Assembly (NCBI GenBank): GCA_009779265.1
Contig: WREP01000020.1
Span: forward strand, 1 to 47,868
DNA: 47,868 nt
Origin: Betaproteobacteria bacterium
Lineage (GTDB): Bacteria > Pseudomonadota > Gammaproteobacteria > Burkholderiales > Rhodocyclaceae
Reading direction: 5' to 3'
Shown: piece after piece, positions 36,908 through 45,078 of the stretch
Position numbering within the stretch: position 1 is the first letter of the stretch
How the letters are laid out: each line of letters opens with the position of its first letter
Translations under genes and position numbers: made by a program
Notes under the pieces: model-generated
The model's database searches: none
Told to the model about the DNA's origin: nothing
What the model saw: only the letters and a program-made list of their open reading frames with translations

Positions 36908-37561
36908 ATGAATATCGAGCAAGCGCGCTTCAACATGATCGAGCAGCAGATTCGTCCCTGGGATGTGCTCGACCCGCAGGTTCTCGACCTGCTGTTCGTC
37001 GTCAAGCGTGAGCAATTCACGCCGCCGGCCTACCGCAATCTCGCCTTTGCCGACATGGAAATCCCGCTCGGCGAAGGTCAAGTCATGCTGGCGCCGAAAA
37101 TCGAAGCCAAGCTGGTGCAGGAACTGGGGCTGCAAAAAACGGACAAGGTGCTCGAAATCGGCGCCGGTAGCGGCTACATGGCCGCCCTTCTGGCCGCCCG
37201 CGCCGCGCATGTGGTCAGCGTCGAGAGCCGCCCGGCGCTGGCCGAGCAGGCCCGCCGCAATCTCGCCGCCGCCGGGGTCGACAATGTCACCGTCGAAACC
37301 GGCGATGGCGTCAACGGCTGGCTCGCCCGCGCGCCCTACGATGTCATCGTCGTCTCCGGCTCCCTGCCGGAACTGCCCGCCGCCCTGCTCGCGCAATTGC
37401 GTCCCGGCGGCCGGCTGGCCGCCATCGTCGGCACTGCGCCGGTCATGGAAGCCGTGCTGGTCACCTGCACCGGCGACGGCGCCTACAACCGCGTCAATCT
37501 ATTTGAAACCGTCGTCCCGCCGCTCGACGGTTTCGCCGCCAAGCCGGCTTTCGCACTTTGA
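36908..37561 (+). CDS. pcm: Protein-L-isoaspartate O-methyltransferase family protein
   Basis: This is a SAM-dependent methyltransferase of 217 residues. The SAM fold is clear: KVLEIGAGSGYMAALLAARA, VVSVESRP, VTVETGDGVNGW and DVIVVSGSLPELP. The N-terminus (MIEQQIRPWDVLDPQVLDLL, REQFTPPAYRNLAFADMEIP) matches the betaproteobacterial Pcm-like group usually found just before a TolC gene. The catalytic loop that reads GQTIS in repair enzymes is GQVML here, so isoaspartyl repair may be lost or altered. CGGAG lies 9 to 10 bases before the ATG. It is followed by a hairpin, a repeat and tolC. Confidence 0.88.
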   Translation: MNIEQARFNMIEQQIRPWDVLDPQVLDLLFVVKREQFTPPAYRNLAFADMEIPLGEGQVMLAPKIEAKLVQELGLQKTDKVLEIGAGSGYMAALLAARAAHVVSVESRPALAEQARRNLAAAGVDNVTVETGDGVNGWLARAPYDVIVVSGSLPELPAALLAQLRPGGRLAAIVGTAPVMEAVLVTCTGDGAYNRVNLFETVVPPLDGFAAKPAFAL

Positions 37562-37567
37562 TGCGCC

Positions 37568-37597
37568 AGCCGCCGCGACGCTTGCGGCGCGGCGGCT
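37568..37597. terminator. GC-rich hairpin after pcm
   Basis: AGCCGCCGCG / CGCGGCGGCT, a perfect ten-base stem with a ten-base loop, six bases after the pcm stop. No T-run follows, so termination would need Rho. Confidence 0.45.
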
Positions 37598-37648
37598 GAT
37601 CCGGCCCGCGCCGTTGCCAGAGCGTTTCCGGTTCAAATGGCACTCTCT

Positions 37649-37724
37649 CTGGATTGCTTCGTCGCTTCGCTCCTCGCAATGACAGTGCAAAAACAGGCGC
37701 GTCATTGCGAGCGCAGCAATCCAG
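37649..37724. repeat. Inverted-repeat element, CTGGATTGC...GCAATCCAG family, copy 2
   Basis: The left arm is CTGGATTGCTTCGTCGCTTC then GCTCCTCGCAATGAC; the right arm is GTCATTGCGAGCG then CAGCAATCCAG. It fills most of the pcm-tolC gap (186 bases) and is open in the tolC frame, so it can be miscalled as an N-terminal extension of TolC. Confidence 0.85.
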
Positions 37725-37747
37725 TGTCGCACCCTCTTGAGTCCGCC

Positions 37748-39073
37748 ATGAAAACCCGCGCCGGCCTGCTTGCCCTCGCCCTGCTCGCCGGCACGGCGAG
37801 CGCCGCCGATCTGTTGCAAATCTACCGCGCCGCCCAGGATAACGACCCGGTCTATGCCGCTGCCCGTTCTACCCTCGAAGCCGGGCGCGAGAAAGAGCCG
37901 CAGGGACGGGCCGGCCTGTTGCCCAGTCTGACCCTGTCGGGCAATAGCGCCTGGAACGACAGCGAAATGTCGCTGCGCAACGTCCCGGGCAGCACGCATC
38001 AGAAATATAACAGCAACGGCTATCAATTGACCCTGTCGCAACCCCTCTTCCGCTGGGAGAACTGGGTTGCCTACGATCAAGCCAAATGGCAAGTGGCGCA
38101 GGCCGAGGCCAATTACGCCCTGGCCCGCCAGGATCTCATCCTGCGCGTGGCGCAAGCCTATTTCGATATCCTGTTCGCCGACGAAAACCTGAGCGCGGTG
38201 CGCGCCAACAAGGAGGCGATCAGCCAGCAACTGGAATCGGCAAAAAAGAATTTCGAGGTCGGCGCCGCCACCATCACCGATACGCACGAGGCGCAAGCCC
38301 GTTACGACCTCGCCCTGGCGCAGGAAATCGCCGCCGAAAGCGATCTGGAAGTCAAACGCAGCGCCCTGCAAGCCATCATTGGCCGCGATCCCGGCGATCT
38401 CGCCCAGCTCCGCAAAAATGCCGAAGCCAGCGGCCCGCAGCCGGCCGATCTGCGCCAGTGGGTCAGCGCCGCCGAACAAGACAGCATCGCTGTGCAAATG
38501 CAGCAAGTAGCGCTGGCTATCGCCGAGCGCGAAGTGGACCGCCAACGCGCCGGGCATTACCCGACCGTCGATCTGGTCGCCAATCGCGGCTATGGCAAGT
38601 CCTACTACGAAGGCTTCGGCGTACTGGAAAACGATTACCGGAATGTCGGCGTCCAACTCAACCTGCCGCTCTATCTCGGCGGCCAGGTCAGCTCGCGCCA
38701 GCGCGAAGCCAGCGCCAATCGCGGCGCGGCCCAATCGACCCTCGAAGCCGCCCGCCGTAACGCCGCCCTGGCCGCCCGCCAGCACTACCTCGGCGTCAGC
38801 AACGGCCTGGCCCAAATCCGCGCGCTCAAGGCGGCGCTGCTTTCCTCGCAGTCGGCGCTGGAATCGAACCGGCTGGGTTACGAAGTCGGCGTGCGCATCA
38901 ACATCGACGTGCTCAACGCCGAAAACCAGGTCTACGTCACCCGCCGCGACCTCGCCCGCGCCACCTTCGACACCCTGCTCGCCCAACTGCGCCTCAAGGA
39001 TGCTGTTGGTGCGCTTGGGGAGGATGACGTGATGGCGCTTAACGCGCTGCTGGATTCGGGCGGCGGGCGCTAA
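37748..39073 (+). CDS. tolC: TolC-family outer-membrane channel protein
   Basis: This is the outer-membrane exit duct of efflux or type I secretion systems, 441 residues. It has a signal peptide (MKTRAGLLALALLAGTASAA), then DLLQIYRAAQDNDPVYAAARS, the standard start of mature TolC. The two structural repeats are seen: QPLFRWENWVAYDQA with FEVGAATITDTHEAQARYDLA, and LPLYLGGQVSSRQREA with YEVGVRINIDVLNAENQVY. The conserved helical ends VGxAT(I)TD and VGVRxxxDVL mark the family. The true start is the ATG at 37748; upstream codons come from the repeat. No inner-membrane or adaptor partner is adjacent. A strong terminator follows. Confidence 0.94.
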   Translation: MKTRAGLLALALLAGTASAADLLQIYRAAQDNDPVYAAARSTLEAGREKEPQGRAGLLPSLTLSGNSAWNDSEMSLRNVPGSTHQKYNSNGYQLTLSQPLFRWENWVAYDQAKWQVAQAEANYALARQDLILRVAQAYFDILFADENLSAVRANKEAISQQLESAKKNFEVGAATITDTHEAQARYDLALAQEIAAESDLEVKRSALQAIIGRDPGDLAQLRKNAEASGPQPADLRQWVSAAEQDSIAVQMQQVALAIAEREVDRQRAGHYPTVDLVANRGYGKSYYEGFGVLENDYRNVGVQLNLPLYLGGQVSSRQREASANRGAAQSTLEAARRNAALAARQHYLGVSNGLAQIRALKAALLSSQSALESNRLGYEVGVRINIDVLNAENQVYVTRRDLARATFDTLLAQLRLKDAVGALGEDDVMALNALLDSGGGR

Positions 39074-39092
39074 CAAGCATTAGCTTTCCCAT

Positions 39093-39124
39093 AAAAAACA
39101 CCCGCTTGATTGCGGGTGTTTTTT
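39093..39124. terminator. Bidirectional terminator between tolC and the sulfide module
   Basis: A perfect 13-bp stem AAAAAACACCCGC / GCGGGTGTTTTTT with loop TTGATT. The A and T runs make it work in both directions, ending tolC and the convergent minus-strand operon. Confidence 0.95.
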
Positions 39125-39145
39125 GCCAAGACTGATTTGTAAGCG

Positions 39146-39340
39146 TCAGGACTTGTTATTCGGGCAGGTGTTGATACCCAGCAGGGGGTAGAGAGGGCAA
39201 AAACGGGCCAGGCCGGTGAGCAGCGGGATCGCGCCCAGCCAGCCCCACCAGCCGACTATTCCCGAGGCTGCCAAGGCGATCAATACAATGCCAAGCACAA
39301 CGCGCAGGATGCGGTCGATGCCGCCGACGTTAGATTTCAT
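39146..39340 (-). CDS. YgaP-like small membrane protein (DUF2892)
   Basis: This 64-residue inner-membrane protein begins MKSNVGGIDRILRVVLGIVLIAL and ends in TGLARFCPLYPLLGINTC, the signature of the DUF2892 domain. Two membrane helices are expected with the polar Cys-containing end. In YgaP this domain follows a rhodanese sulfur-transfer domain; here it stands alone. The Cys pair and its place after a sulfide oxidoreductase suggest a link to sulfane sulfur, which is inference. AAAGGAG lies six bases before the ATG. It is the last gene of the minus-strand module. Confidence 0.9.
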   Translation of the reverse strand: MKSNVGGIDRILRVVLGIVLIALAASGIVGWWGWLGAIPLLTGLARFCPLYPLLGINTCPNNKS

Positions 39341-39419
39341 TTGCGCTCCTTTCTAAGTTACAGGTTGAAAACAAGGACTTGCACCTTCTGGCGGCTAACG
39401 GCACGCAACCGACGGCGTT

Positions 39420-39779
39420 TCATGCGGGCTTGTTTCCCCGGAGGATCGACCACCAGCCGCCGATGGTGTAGAGGATGATGCCCGAACCGACCAGGCCCAG
39501 GCTGAAAACGAGGGCGATCAGGAGCCAGTCGACCGGGCCGCCGGCATCGGTGAAGCCAGAGGACGATACCTTGGCCATCAGTATCAGGGCAAAAGCGCCG
39601 CCCAGCGGACTCAGCGTCTGGGAGAACACCATCCGGCGGGATACCACGCCCCGTTCCCGGATCAGCAGGAGTACGAAAGCCAGGGTGCCCAGCACGATGA
39701 TGGCCAGCAACAGCCACAGTAGCGGCCCCAACATTTCCTGAAAAACCGCCAGAATGACGAGCAGATCGAATTCCTTCAT
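39420..39779 (-). CDS. Small integral membrane protein (DUF5368-like)
   Basis: This 119-residue protein has three clear hydrophobic spans: LLWLLLAIIVLGTLAFVLLL, ALILMAKVSSS-flanked core, and DWLLIALVFSLGLVGSGIIL followed by YTIGGWWSIL. It resembles what I recall as DUF5368, a family seen beside FAD oxidoreductases in betaproteobacteria; this match is from memory and unverified. AAAGGAG lies seven bases before the ATG, 12 bases after the sqr stop, so it is translated with sqr. It could anchor the exported enzyme to the membrane, but nothing in the sequence proves this. Confidence 0.8.
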   Translation of the reverse strand: MKEFDLLVILAVFQEMLGPLLWLLLAIIVLGTLAFVLLLIRERGVVSRRMVFSQTLSPLGGAFALILMAKVSSSGFTDAGGPVDWLLIALVFSLGLVGSGIILYTIGGWWSILRGNKPA

Positions 39780-39791
39780 GGGGATTCTCCT

Positions 39792-41150
39792 TTAGGCGCG
39801 ACCGCGCAGCATGCTGATGTAGGTGGGTTTGAGCGCCATGGTCTTCATGACCCAACTGATCCACAATTCTTCGAGCGGCGCAATGACGCCGGGGAAGGAT
39901 GGCGTCAGGTTGTTCTGGTAGTCGAATTCCACCAGCATGGCCCGGCCCAGCCGGGTGATGAGCGGACACGAGGTGTAGCCGGCGTATAGCGCGTCCGACT
40001 GCTTGCCGGCGATTTCGGCGACCAGATGGTCGACGGCGACCGGCACCTGCCATTTCACGCTGGCCGCGGTCTTGCCCTTTGCCACGCCAGCGATGTCGCC
40101 GACGCCAAAGACATTGGGATAACGGACGTGGCGCAAAGTGCCCTTGTCCACTTCCATCCAACCCTCATCAACCCATTGACCCGTTTTCCAAGGCAGGGGG
40201 CTGTTGCGGATTGCCTCGGGCGCGCGCATCGGCGGGATGACGTGGATAAAGTCGTAGCCCTGCTCCTCGCTACCTTCGGGGGTTTTGAAAGTGGCGATGC
40301 GGCGGCCCGGATCGATAGCCGTGAGCACACGCTCGTAGTTGATCTGGATGCCGCGTTCCTGGAACAGCATGCGCACCTTTTCGGAAACGATAGGTACGCT
40401 GAACAGCGCCTTGTTGTTCGAGTTGTAGACGACCTCGGCCTTGCCGCGCTGGCCGCGGCGCTGGAGATAGTCTTCGGTGATGAAGGTGTATTTGAGCGGC
40501 GCGCCCGCGCACTTCATCTCTGTGGCCGGGCGCAGGAAAACGCCCCTGCCGCCCTTATCGGCGAAAGCCGACATGGCCTGCCAAGTGGCCTCGGCGCCCG
40601 CCGGGCTGTGGTAGATGCTGCCGATGCCTTCCTTGCCGATCAGGCTCTCTTCCATGCCTTCGATCAGGCCGTATTCCAGTTTGAGGCCGGTGGCCACGAT
40701 GAGGAAGTCGTAGGCGATGGACTGCCCGCTGTCGGTCACGACCTTGTTGCCATCCGGATCGAACTCGGCCACCCGCGCCTCGATCAGCTCGACGCCGCGC
40801 GGGAGGTATTCGGCGGTGCTGGATAGCACGTACTCCTTGGGCTTGATGCCCGCGCCCACCAGGGTGAAGCCGGGCTGGTAGAAGTGTTCCTTGCGCGCAT
40901 CGATCAGGGTGATCTTTGCGCCATCGAGCGCCTTGGCCAAATAGGCGGCGGCAGTCAGACCCGCAGCGCCGGCGCCGGCAATGACGATGTGCGCCTGCGT
41001 TTGCACCTTGCTGCCGGCGGCGTTGGCGACGCCAGGCTTGAGGCCCGCCGCCCCCAGGGCGCTTGCCGCAGCCGCCAGCAGAAAAGCGCGGCGCGGGTTG
41101 TCCGGCAGGTGAAAAAGCTCATCTCTTATATTGCTATGCTCGCACTTCAT
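39792..41150 (-). CDS. sqr: Sulfide:quinone oxidoreductase, type II-like, Tat-exported
   Basis: This flavoprotein oxidises sulfide to sulfane sulfur and passes electrons to quinone. The 452-residue protein starts with a twin-arginine signal (NPRRAFLLAAAASALGAAGL), then the FAD fold (HIVIAGAGAAGLTAAAYLA), LIDARKEHFYQPGFTLVGAG, FLIVATGLKLEYG and VFGVGDIAGVAKGKTAASV. The two redox cysteines of type II enzymes are present: Cys214 in MKCAGAPLKYTF and Cys395 in YTSCPLITRLGRAMLVEFDY. The ATG at 41150 has GGAGG five to six bases upstream; the frame is open to 41219 through a repeat remnant that is not part of the protein. It heads the operon sqr-DUF5368-DUF2892. Confidence 0.9.
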   Translation of the reverse strand: MKCEHSNIRDELFHLPDNPRRAFLLAAAASALGAAGLKPGVANAAGSKVQTQAHIVIAGAGAAGLTAAAYLAKALDGAKITLIDARKEHFYQPGFTLVGAGIKPKEYVLSSTAEYLPRGVELIEARVAEFDPDGNKVVTDSGQSIAYDFLIVATGLKLEYGLIEGMEESLIGKEGIGSIYHSPAGAEATWQAMSAFADKGGRGVFLRPATEMKCAGAPLKYTFITEDYLQRRGQRGKAEVVYNSNNKALFSVPIVSEKVRMLFQERGIQINYERVLTAIDPGRRIATFKTPEGSEEQGYDFIHVIPPMRAPEAIRNSPLPWKTGQWVDEGWMEVDKGTLRHVRYPNVFGVGDIAGVAKGKTAASVKWQVPVAVDHLVAEIAGKQSDALYAGYTSCPLITRLGRAMLVEFDYQNNLTPSFPGVIAPLEELWISWVMKTMALKPTYISMLRGRA

Positions 41151-41168
41151 GGCGCCCTCCTCGGTAAT

Positions 41169-41212
41169 TTCGTCGCTTTGCTCCTCGCAACGACGCTGCA
41201 AGAAGCAATCCT
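41169..41212. repeat. Degenerate copy of the CTGGATTGC repeat family
   Basis: TTCGTCGCTTTGCTCCTCGC then AACGACGCTGCAAGAAGCAATCCTG matches parts of both arms of copies 1 and 2, with the middle lost. It lies 18 bases upstream of the sqr ATG. The remaining gap to waaA (41151-41387) has no gene; TATGCT on the minus strand near 41287 is a weak -10 for sqr. Confidence 0.65.
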
Positions 41213-41387
41213 GCTTCATGCAGCATTAAATCAAAAAGTCTGCTCATGCGAAACGCCTTGGCCGCTTCTGGCTTCTTTCTGCAAGCATAGCCCGAATTGT
41301 CGGCAGGACAAGGCCGAAGCGCGTTTGTGATTTTCCCTGCGGGGTGGCGTGCACAAGCAGCGGGCGGCGGTGCGGCTCAAGGCCGCG

Positions 41388-42650
41388 TCAACGCCCTGCC
41401 TGCTCCGACCAGCGGGCGATAAAGGTCAAGCTTCGTTCCGCCGCGCCGCGATGGGCGCGGGCGAAGTTGGCGGCAGCCTGGCGCATGGCCGCCAGACGTG
41501 ACGGATCGGCGAAAAGGGCGGTCACTTCCGCAACCAGCGCCTCGGCATCATTCACCCGCCGCGCCGCGCCGACGGCGATGGCGTCTTCGGTGGCTTGCAG
41601 GAAGTTGAAGGTGTGCGGCCCGACCAGCGCCGGGCAGTGGCAGGCCGCCGCTTCGATCAGATTCTGCCCGCCGAGCGGCAGCAGGCTGCCGCCGACGAAG
41701 GCGAGGTCGGCCAGACGGTAGTAGGCAGCCATTTCGCCCATACTGTCGCCAAGCCAGATTTGCGTTGCGGCATCGGGCAGCGCGGCGCTGCGCTTCTGCC
41801 AATTCCAGCCCTGCCCGCTCAGCAGCGCGGCGACATCGGCGAAACGCTGCGGATGGCGGGGAACGAGCACAAGAAGAACGTCGGATGGCGCCAGCCGCCG
41901 CCAAGCCGCGAGCAGCAATTCTTCCTCACCCTCACGGGTGCTGGCCGCCAGCCACACGGGCCGCGTACCGAGCGCCCGCCGCCAGTCCTCGCCCAGCGCC
42001 AGTTTGTCGGCTGCCGGCGTGACATCGAATTTGATATTGCCGCAGACTTCGACCGGCGCCGCGCCAAGCGCGGCCAAGCGGCGGGCGTCGTCCGCCGTCT
42101 GGGCGCAGACGCCAGCCAGTGCCGCCAAGGCCGGGCGGAAGAGCGCCGGCCAGCGCCCGTAGCCACGCGCCGAACGGGCGGAAAGGCGGGCATTGACGAG
42201 CATTACCGGCACTTGCCGGCGCGCCGCCTTGGCCAGCAGATTGGGCCAGATTTCGGTTTCCATCAACACGCCGAAAGCAGGCCGGAAATGCTCAAGAAAG
42301 CGCCGCGCCGCGCCGGGAGTGTCGTAAGGCAGATAGGCTTGCAGCACGCGCTCGCCATAAACCGCGCGCCCCGCCTCGCGTCCCGTCGGCGTCATGCCGG
42401 TGAGCAGGATGCGATGTTCCGGCCAGCGCGCCAGCAAGCCCTCGATCAGCGGTTGGGCGGCGCGCGTCTCGCCGACCGACACGGCGTGCACCCAGATCAG
42501 GGCCGGCGGCGCGGGCTGCCGACCGTAGAAAGCGTAACGCTCCCAAAAGTGCTGGCGGTATTCCGGCTGTTTACGCGAGCGCCAGAGCAGGCGCAGCCAG
42601 ATCAGCGGCGTCGCCAGACACCAGAGCAGGGAGTAGAAGAAGCGCGCCAT
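41388..42650 (-). CDS. waaA: Kdo transferase (3-deoxy-D-manno-octulosonic acid transferase)
   Basis: WaaA (KdtA) adds Kdo from CMP-Kdo to lipid A precursor at the inner face of the inner membrane. The 420-residue GT-B enzyme has an N-terminal hydrophobic anchor (YSLLWCLATPLIWLRLLW), WVHAVSVGETRAAQPLI with the catalytic Glu, LLTGMTPTGREAG, YLPYDTPGAARRFLEHFRP, LMETEIWPNLL and the CMP-binding region LAFVGGSLLPLGGQNLIEAAA, GPHTFNFLQ. Length is typical. The start ATG shares one base with the waaC stop (TGATG). The open frame beyond the start is a shadow of waaC. Confidence 0.96.
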   Translation of the reverse strand: MARFFYSLLWCLATPLIWLRLLWRSRKQPEYRQHFWERYAFYGRQPAPPALIWVHAVSVGETRAAQPLIEGLLARWPEHRILLTGMTPTGREAGRAVYGERVLQAYLPYDTPGAARRFLEHFRPAFGVLMETEIWPNLLAKAARRQVPVMLVNARLSARSARGYGRWPALFRPALAALAGVCAQTADDARRLAALGAAPVEVCGNIKFDVTPAADKLALGEDWRRALGTRPVWLAASTREGEEELLLAAWRRLAPSDVLLVLVPRHPQRFADVAALLSGQGWNWQKRSAALPDAATQIWLGDSMGEMAAYYRLADLAFVGGSLLPLGGQNLIEAAACHCPALVGPHTFNFLQATEDAIAVGAARRVNDAEALVAEVTALFADPSRLAAMRQAAANFARAHRGAAERSLTFIARWSEQAGR

Positions 42651-43603
42651 CAGCCGGCCGCTCGCAAGGCGTCGAATACTTCGGCGGGCGTCGGCACTTG
42701 CCCCTGGCCGCCCAGGTTGCGGTGAAAGGCGGCGCCGAAAACGCCGGTGAGGCCGGGATCGGTGGCGGTATAGAGAGCCACGGTCGGGACCTTGAGCGCC
42801 ACCGCCAGATGCGTCAGGCCGGTATCGACGCCAATGGCGGCGCGGGCGCCGGCCAGCACGCCGGCCAAGGTAGCGATGTCGAGCGGCGGTGCGGCGACGG
42901 CGTCGGGAATGCCCGCCGCCAGACGCGCCGCCCGTTCGCGTTCGATGGCATTGCCGGCGGGCAGCACGGCGCGGCAGCCCTGTTCTTGCAGGCGCTGGCC
43001 GAGTGCCAGCCAGTGCGCCTCGGGCCATAGTTTGTCGTCGCGGCTGGTGGCGGTCAGGAGGACGGCGTAGGGCGGCGGCGGCAGCCAGGGGAAGGCGGCG
43101 GGCGGCACGGCGATGCCGTAATCCGGCGTCTCGTCCGGCAGCGTGTAAGCGAGCGCCGCCGCGGCAAGCCGGCGGTTGCGCATGACCGCGTGGGCATCTT
43201 TCGCTACCGTGCAATGCCGCTGATAGAAGCGGGCCGCCAGCGGTTCGCGGGCGGCGGCGGCGGCGTAGCCGCAGCGCGGGCCGATGGCCTGGGCGGCGAT
43301 CAGGGCGCTTTTCAGCAGGCCCTGGGTGTCGAGGATCAAATCGTAGCGCCGCGCCCGCAATTGGGCGCGGAAGGCGCCGATTTCCCGCCATGTCCGCGCG
43401 CAAAACAGGCGCTTGCGCCAGCGCCGGATAGCGACGGTAAACACCTCGGCGACGCCCGGATGCAGGCGGGGAATGGCGGCGAAGCTTTCTTCGACACACC
43501 AGTCGATGACGGCCTCGGGAAAATGCCGACGGATATCGCTGACAGCCGGCAGATTGTGGATGACGTCGCCGAGCGAGGAGGTTTTCACGATCAGGATGCG
43601 CAT
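42650..43603 (-). CDS. waaC: Lipopolysaccharide heptosyltransferase I
   Basis: WaaC transfers the first L,D-heptose onto Kdo2-lipid A. The 317-residue GT9 protein begins MRILIVKTSSLGDVIHNLPAVSDI, diagnostic for heptosyltransferase I, with WCVEESFAAIPRLHP, DLILDTQGLLKSAL, LLTATSRDDKLWP and the ADP-heptose site GVDTGLTHLAVALKVPTVALY. It is first in waaC-waaA. A perfect TATAAT lies 32 bases upstream of the ATG. It is divergent from the epimerase gene. Confidence 0.96.
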   Translation of the reverse strand: MRILIVKTSSLGDVIHNLPAVSDIRRHFPEAVIDWCVEESFAAIPRLHPGVAEVFTVAIRRWRKRLFCARTWREIGAFRAQLRARRYDLILDTQGLLKSALIAAQAIGPRCGYAAAAAREPLAARFYQRHCTVAKDAHAVMRNRRLAAAALAYTLPDETPDYGIAVPPAAFPWLPPPPYAVLLTATSRDDKLWPEAHWLALGQRLQEQGCRAVLPAGNAIERERAARLAAGIPDAVAAPPLDIATLAGVLAGARAAIGVDTGLTHLAVALKVPTVALYTATDPGLTGVFGAAFHRNLGGQGQVPTPAEVFDALRAAG

Positions 43604-43635
43604 CGGCGAATAAAATGACGGTTTCTCAAGCCGGG

Positions 43636-43641
43636 ATTATA
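43636..43641 (-). promoter_or_regulatory. -10 element of waaC-waaA
   Basis: A perfect TATAAT on the minus strand, 32 bases before the waaC ATG. The -35 is not obvious. The 117-base gap 43604-43720 holds this and the divergent promoter. Confidence 0.5.
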
Positions 43642-43687
43642 AATGCCCGCCCGTCACGATCCCGCCTGAGCAAGCGTCGCGGCGCGG

Positions 43688-43693
43688 TAAAAT
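43688..43693 (+). promoter_or_regulatory. Candidate -10 element of the epimerase gene
   Basis: TAAAAT, 27 bases before the GTG start at 43721. It is followed by TTTTTTCTGGAGG, which includes the ribosome site. No clear -35. Confidence 0.4.
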
Positions 43694-43720
43694 TCCGCGA
43701 CCTTTTTTCTGGAGGCCATC

Positions 43721-44728
43721 GTGAAAATTCTCGTCACCGGCGCCGCCGGCTTCATCGGCATGACCGCCACGCTGCGCCTCCTGGCCCGCGGCGACACCGT
43801 TGTCGGCCTCGACAATCTCAACGATTATTACGACGTCAGCCTCAAGGACAGCCGTCTGGCCCGCCTTGCCGGCCACGCCAATTTTCGCTTCGTCAAGCTC
43901 GATGTCGCCGACAGGGAGGGCATCACCGCCCTGTTCGTCGCCGAGAAATTCGACAAGGTCATCCACCTCGCCGCCCAGGCCGGCGTTCGCTACTCACTGC
44001 AAAATCCGCACGCCTACATCGATAGCAATCTGGTCGGCTTTATCAACATCCTCGAAGGCTGCCGCCACAACCGCGTGGCGCACCTCGTTTACGCCTCCAG
44101 TTCCAGCGTCTACGGCGGCAACACGAAGATGCCCTTTTCCGAGCACGACAGCGTCGATCACCCGGTCAGCCTCTACGCCGCGACCAAGAAGGCCAATGAG
44201 CTGATGGCCCACACCTACAGCCATCTCTACGGCCTGCCGACCACCGGCCTGCGCTTTTTCACCGTCTACGGCCCCTGGGGGCGGCCGGACATGGCTCTTT
44301 TCCTGTTCACCAAGGCCATGCTCGAAGGCCGGCCCATCGACGTTTTCAACCACGGCGACATGCGCCGCGACTTCACCTACATCGACGACATCGTCGAAGG
44401 CGTGCTTCGCGTCCTCGACCGCGACGCCACGGCCAACCCGGATTACGACCCGCTGGTCGCCGATCCGGCGAGCAGCAACGTCCCCTACCGCGTCTTCAAC
44501 ATCGGCAACAACAATCCGGTGCAATTGCTCGATTTCATTGCCGCCATCGAGGAAGCCCTCGGCAAAACGGCGGAAAAGCGCCTGCTGCCGCTACAGGACG
44601 GCGACGTGCCGGCCACCTACGCCGACACCGCGCTGCTCAACGACTGGGCCGGCTTCGTCCCGGCCACGCCGGTGCGCGAGGGCGTCGGACGGTTTGTAGC
44701 GTGGTATCGGGAGTATTACGGGGTTTGA
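43721..44728 (+). CDS. UDP-glucuronate 4-epimerase (NAD-dependent epimerase/dehydratase)
   Basis: This 335-residue extended SDR converts UDP-glucuronate to UDP-galacturonate for LPS or capsule. Motifs are [19 protein letters not shown] (NAD), [20 protein letters not shown], which is typical of UDP-GlcA epimerases, [28 protein letters not shown], the active YAATKKANE and [19 protein letters not shown]. The start is GTG at 43721 with GGAGG six bases upstream. UDP-glucose epimerase is less likely because of the NDYYDVSLK block. It is divergent from waaC and precedes glmS. Confidence 0.92.
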   Translation: MKILVTGAAGFIGMTATLRLLARGDTVVGLDNLNDYYDVSLKDSRLARLAGHANFRFVKLDVADREGITALFVAEKFDKVIHLAAQAGVRYSLQNPHAYIDSNLVGFINILEGCRHNRVAHLVYASSSSVYGGNTKMPFSEHDSVDHPVSLYAATKKANELMAHTYSHLYGLPTTGLRFFTVYGPWGRPDMALFLFTKAMLEGRPIDVFNHGDMRRDFTYIDDIVEGVLRVLDRDATANPDYDPLVADPASSNVPYRVFNIGNNNPVQLLDFIAAIEEALGKTAEKRLLPLQDGDVPATYADTALLNDWAGFVPATPVREGVGRFVAWYREYYGV

Positions 44729-44755
44729 TTGTTGCTTAGGCGCTTTTGACCGCAT

Positions 44756-44971
44756 ATGGCCATGAACGAACGAGATGCCCGGCAATCGGCTTTCAGCTTG
44801 CCGGAAGCGGAGAAAGAAAGACGCCTGCAAGAGTTGCGGAAACGCTTTGCGGCCAGTACCGGCCAAGGGGCGAAAAAAACGCCACGCCCAGGCATTTTGC
44901 TTACAAAAATCAGCATCGCGCTACTCATGGCGCTCGTAGTCGTAACAGGAATTCTTGCAGCCGTATTTTGA
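44756..44971 (+). CDS. Small tail-anchored protein of unknown function (71 aa)
   Basis: I do not recognise it. The predicted protein has a charged helix (LPEAEKERRLQELRKRFAAS), a Lys/Pro turn (GAKKTPRPG) and one C-terminal membrane span (SIALLMALVVVTGILAAVF) that ends at the stop, so it would be tail-anchored with its N-terminus in the cytoplasm. The start may be ATG 44756 or 44762; neither has a good ribosome site. An opposite-strand frame at 44716-44928 looks less protein-like. It lies 27 bases after the epimerase gene and 107 bases before glmS. Moderate confidence that it is expressed. Confidence 0.5.
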   Translation: MAMNERDARQSAFSLPEAEKERRLQELRKRFAASTGQGAKKTPRPGILLTKISIALLMALVVVTGILAAVF

Positions 44972-45078
44972 ACACTTGAACTCTGACAATTACAGCCAAG
45001 CGTCTTTGGCGTCGGCTGAAGTCAGACCTTATCCAGCGCAAACCTCTATCCCATCCCTACCCTCCGAAAGCAAATCCC

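Noticed and set aside
37637-37747. 37-residue N-terminal extension of TolC
   Set aside because: Encoded by the repeat element; the signal peptide begins at 37748.
41151-41219. 23-residue N-terminal extension of SQR
   Set aside because: Encoded by a degenerate intergenic repeat; the internal ATG has GGAGG and starts a twin-arginine signal peptide.
44716-44928. 70-codon minus-strand frame between the epimerase and glmS
   Set aside because: Cys/Arg-rich with no coherent domain; the plus-strand frame with a terminal membrane span is more plausible.
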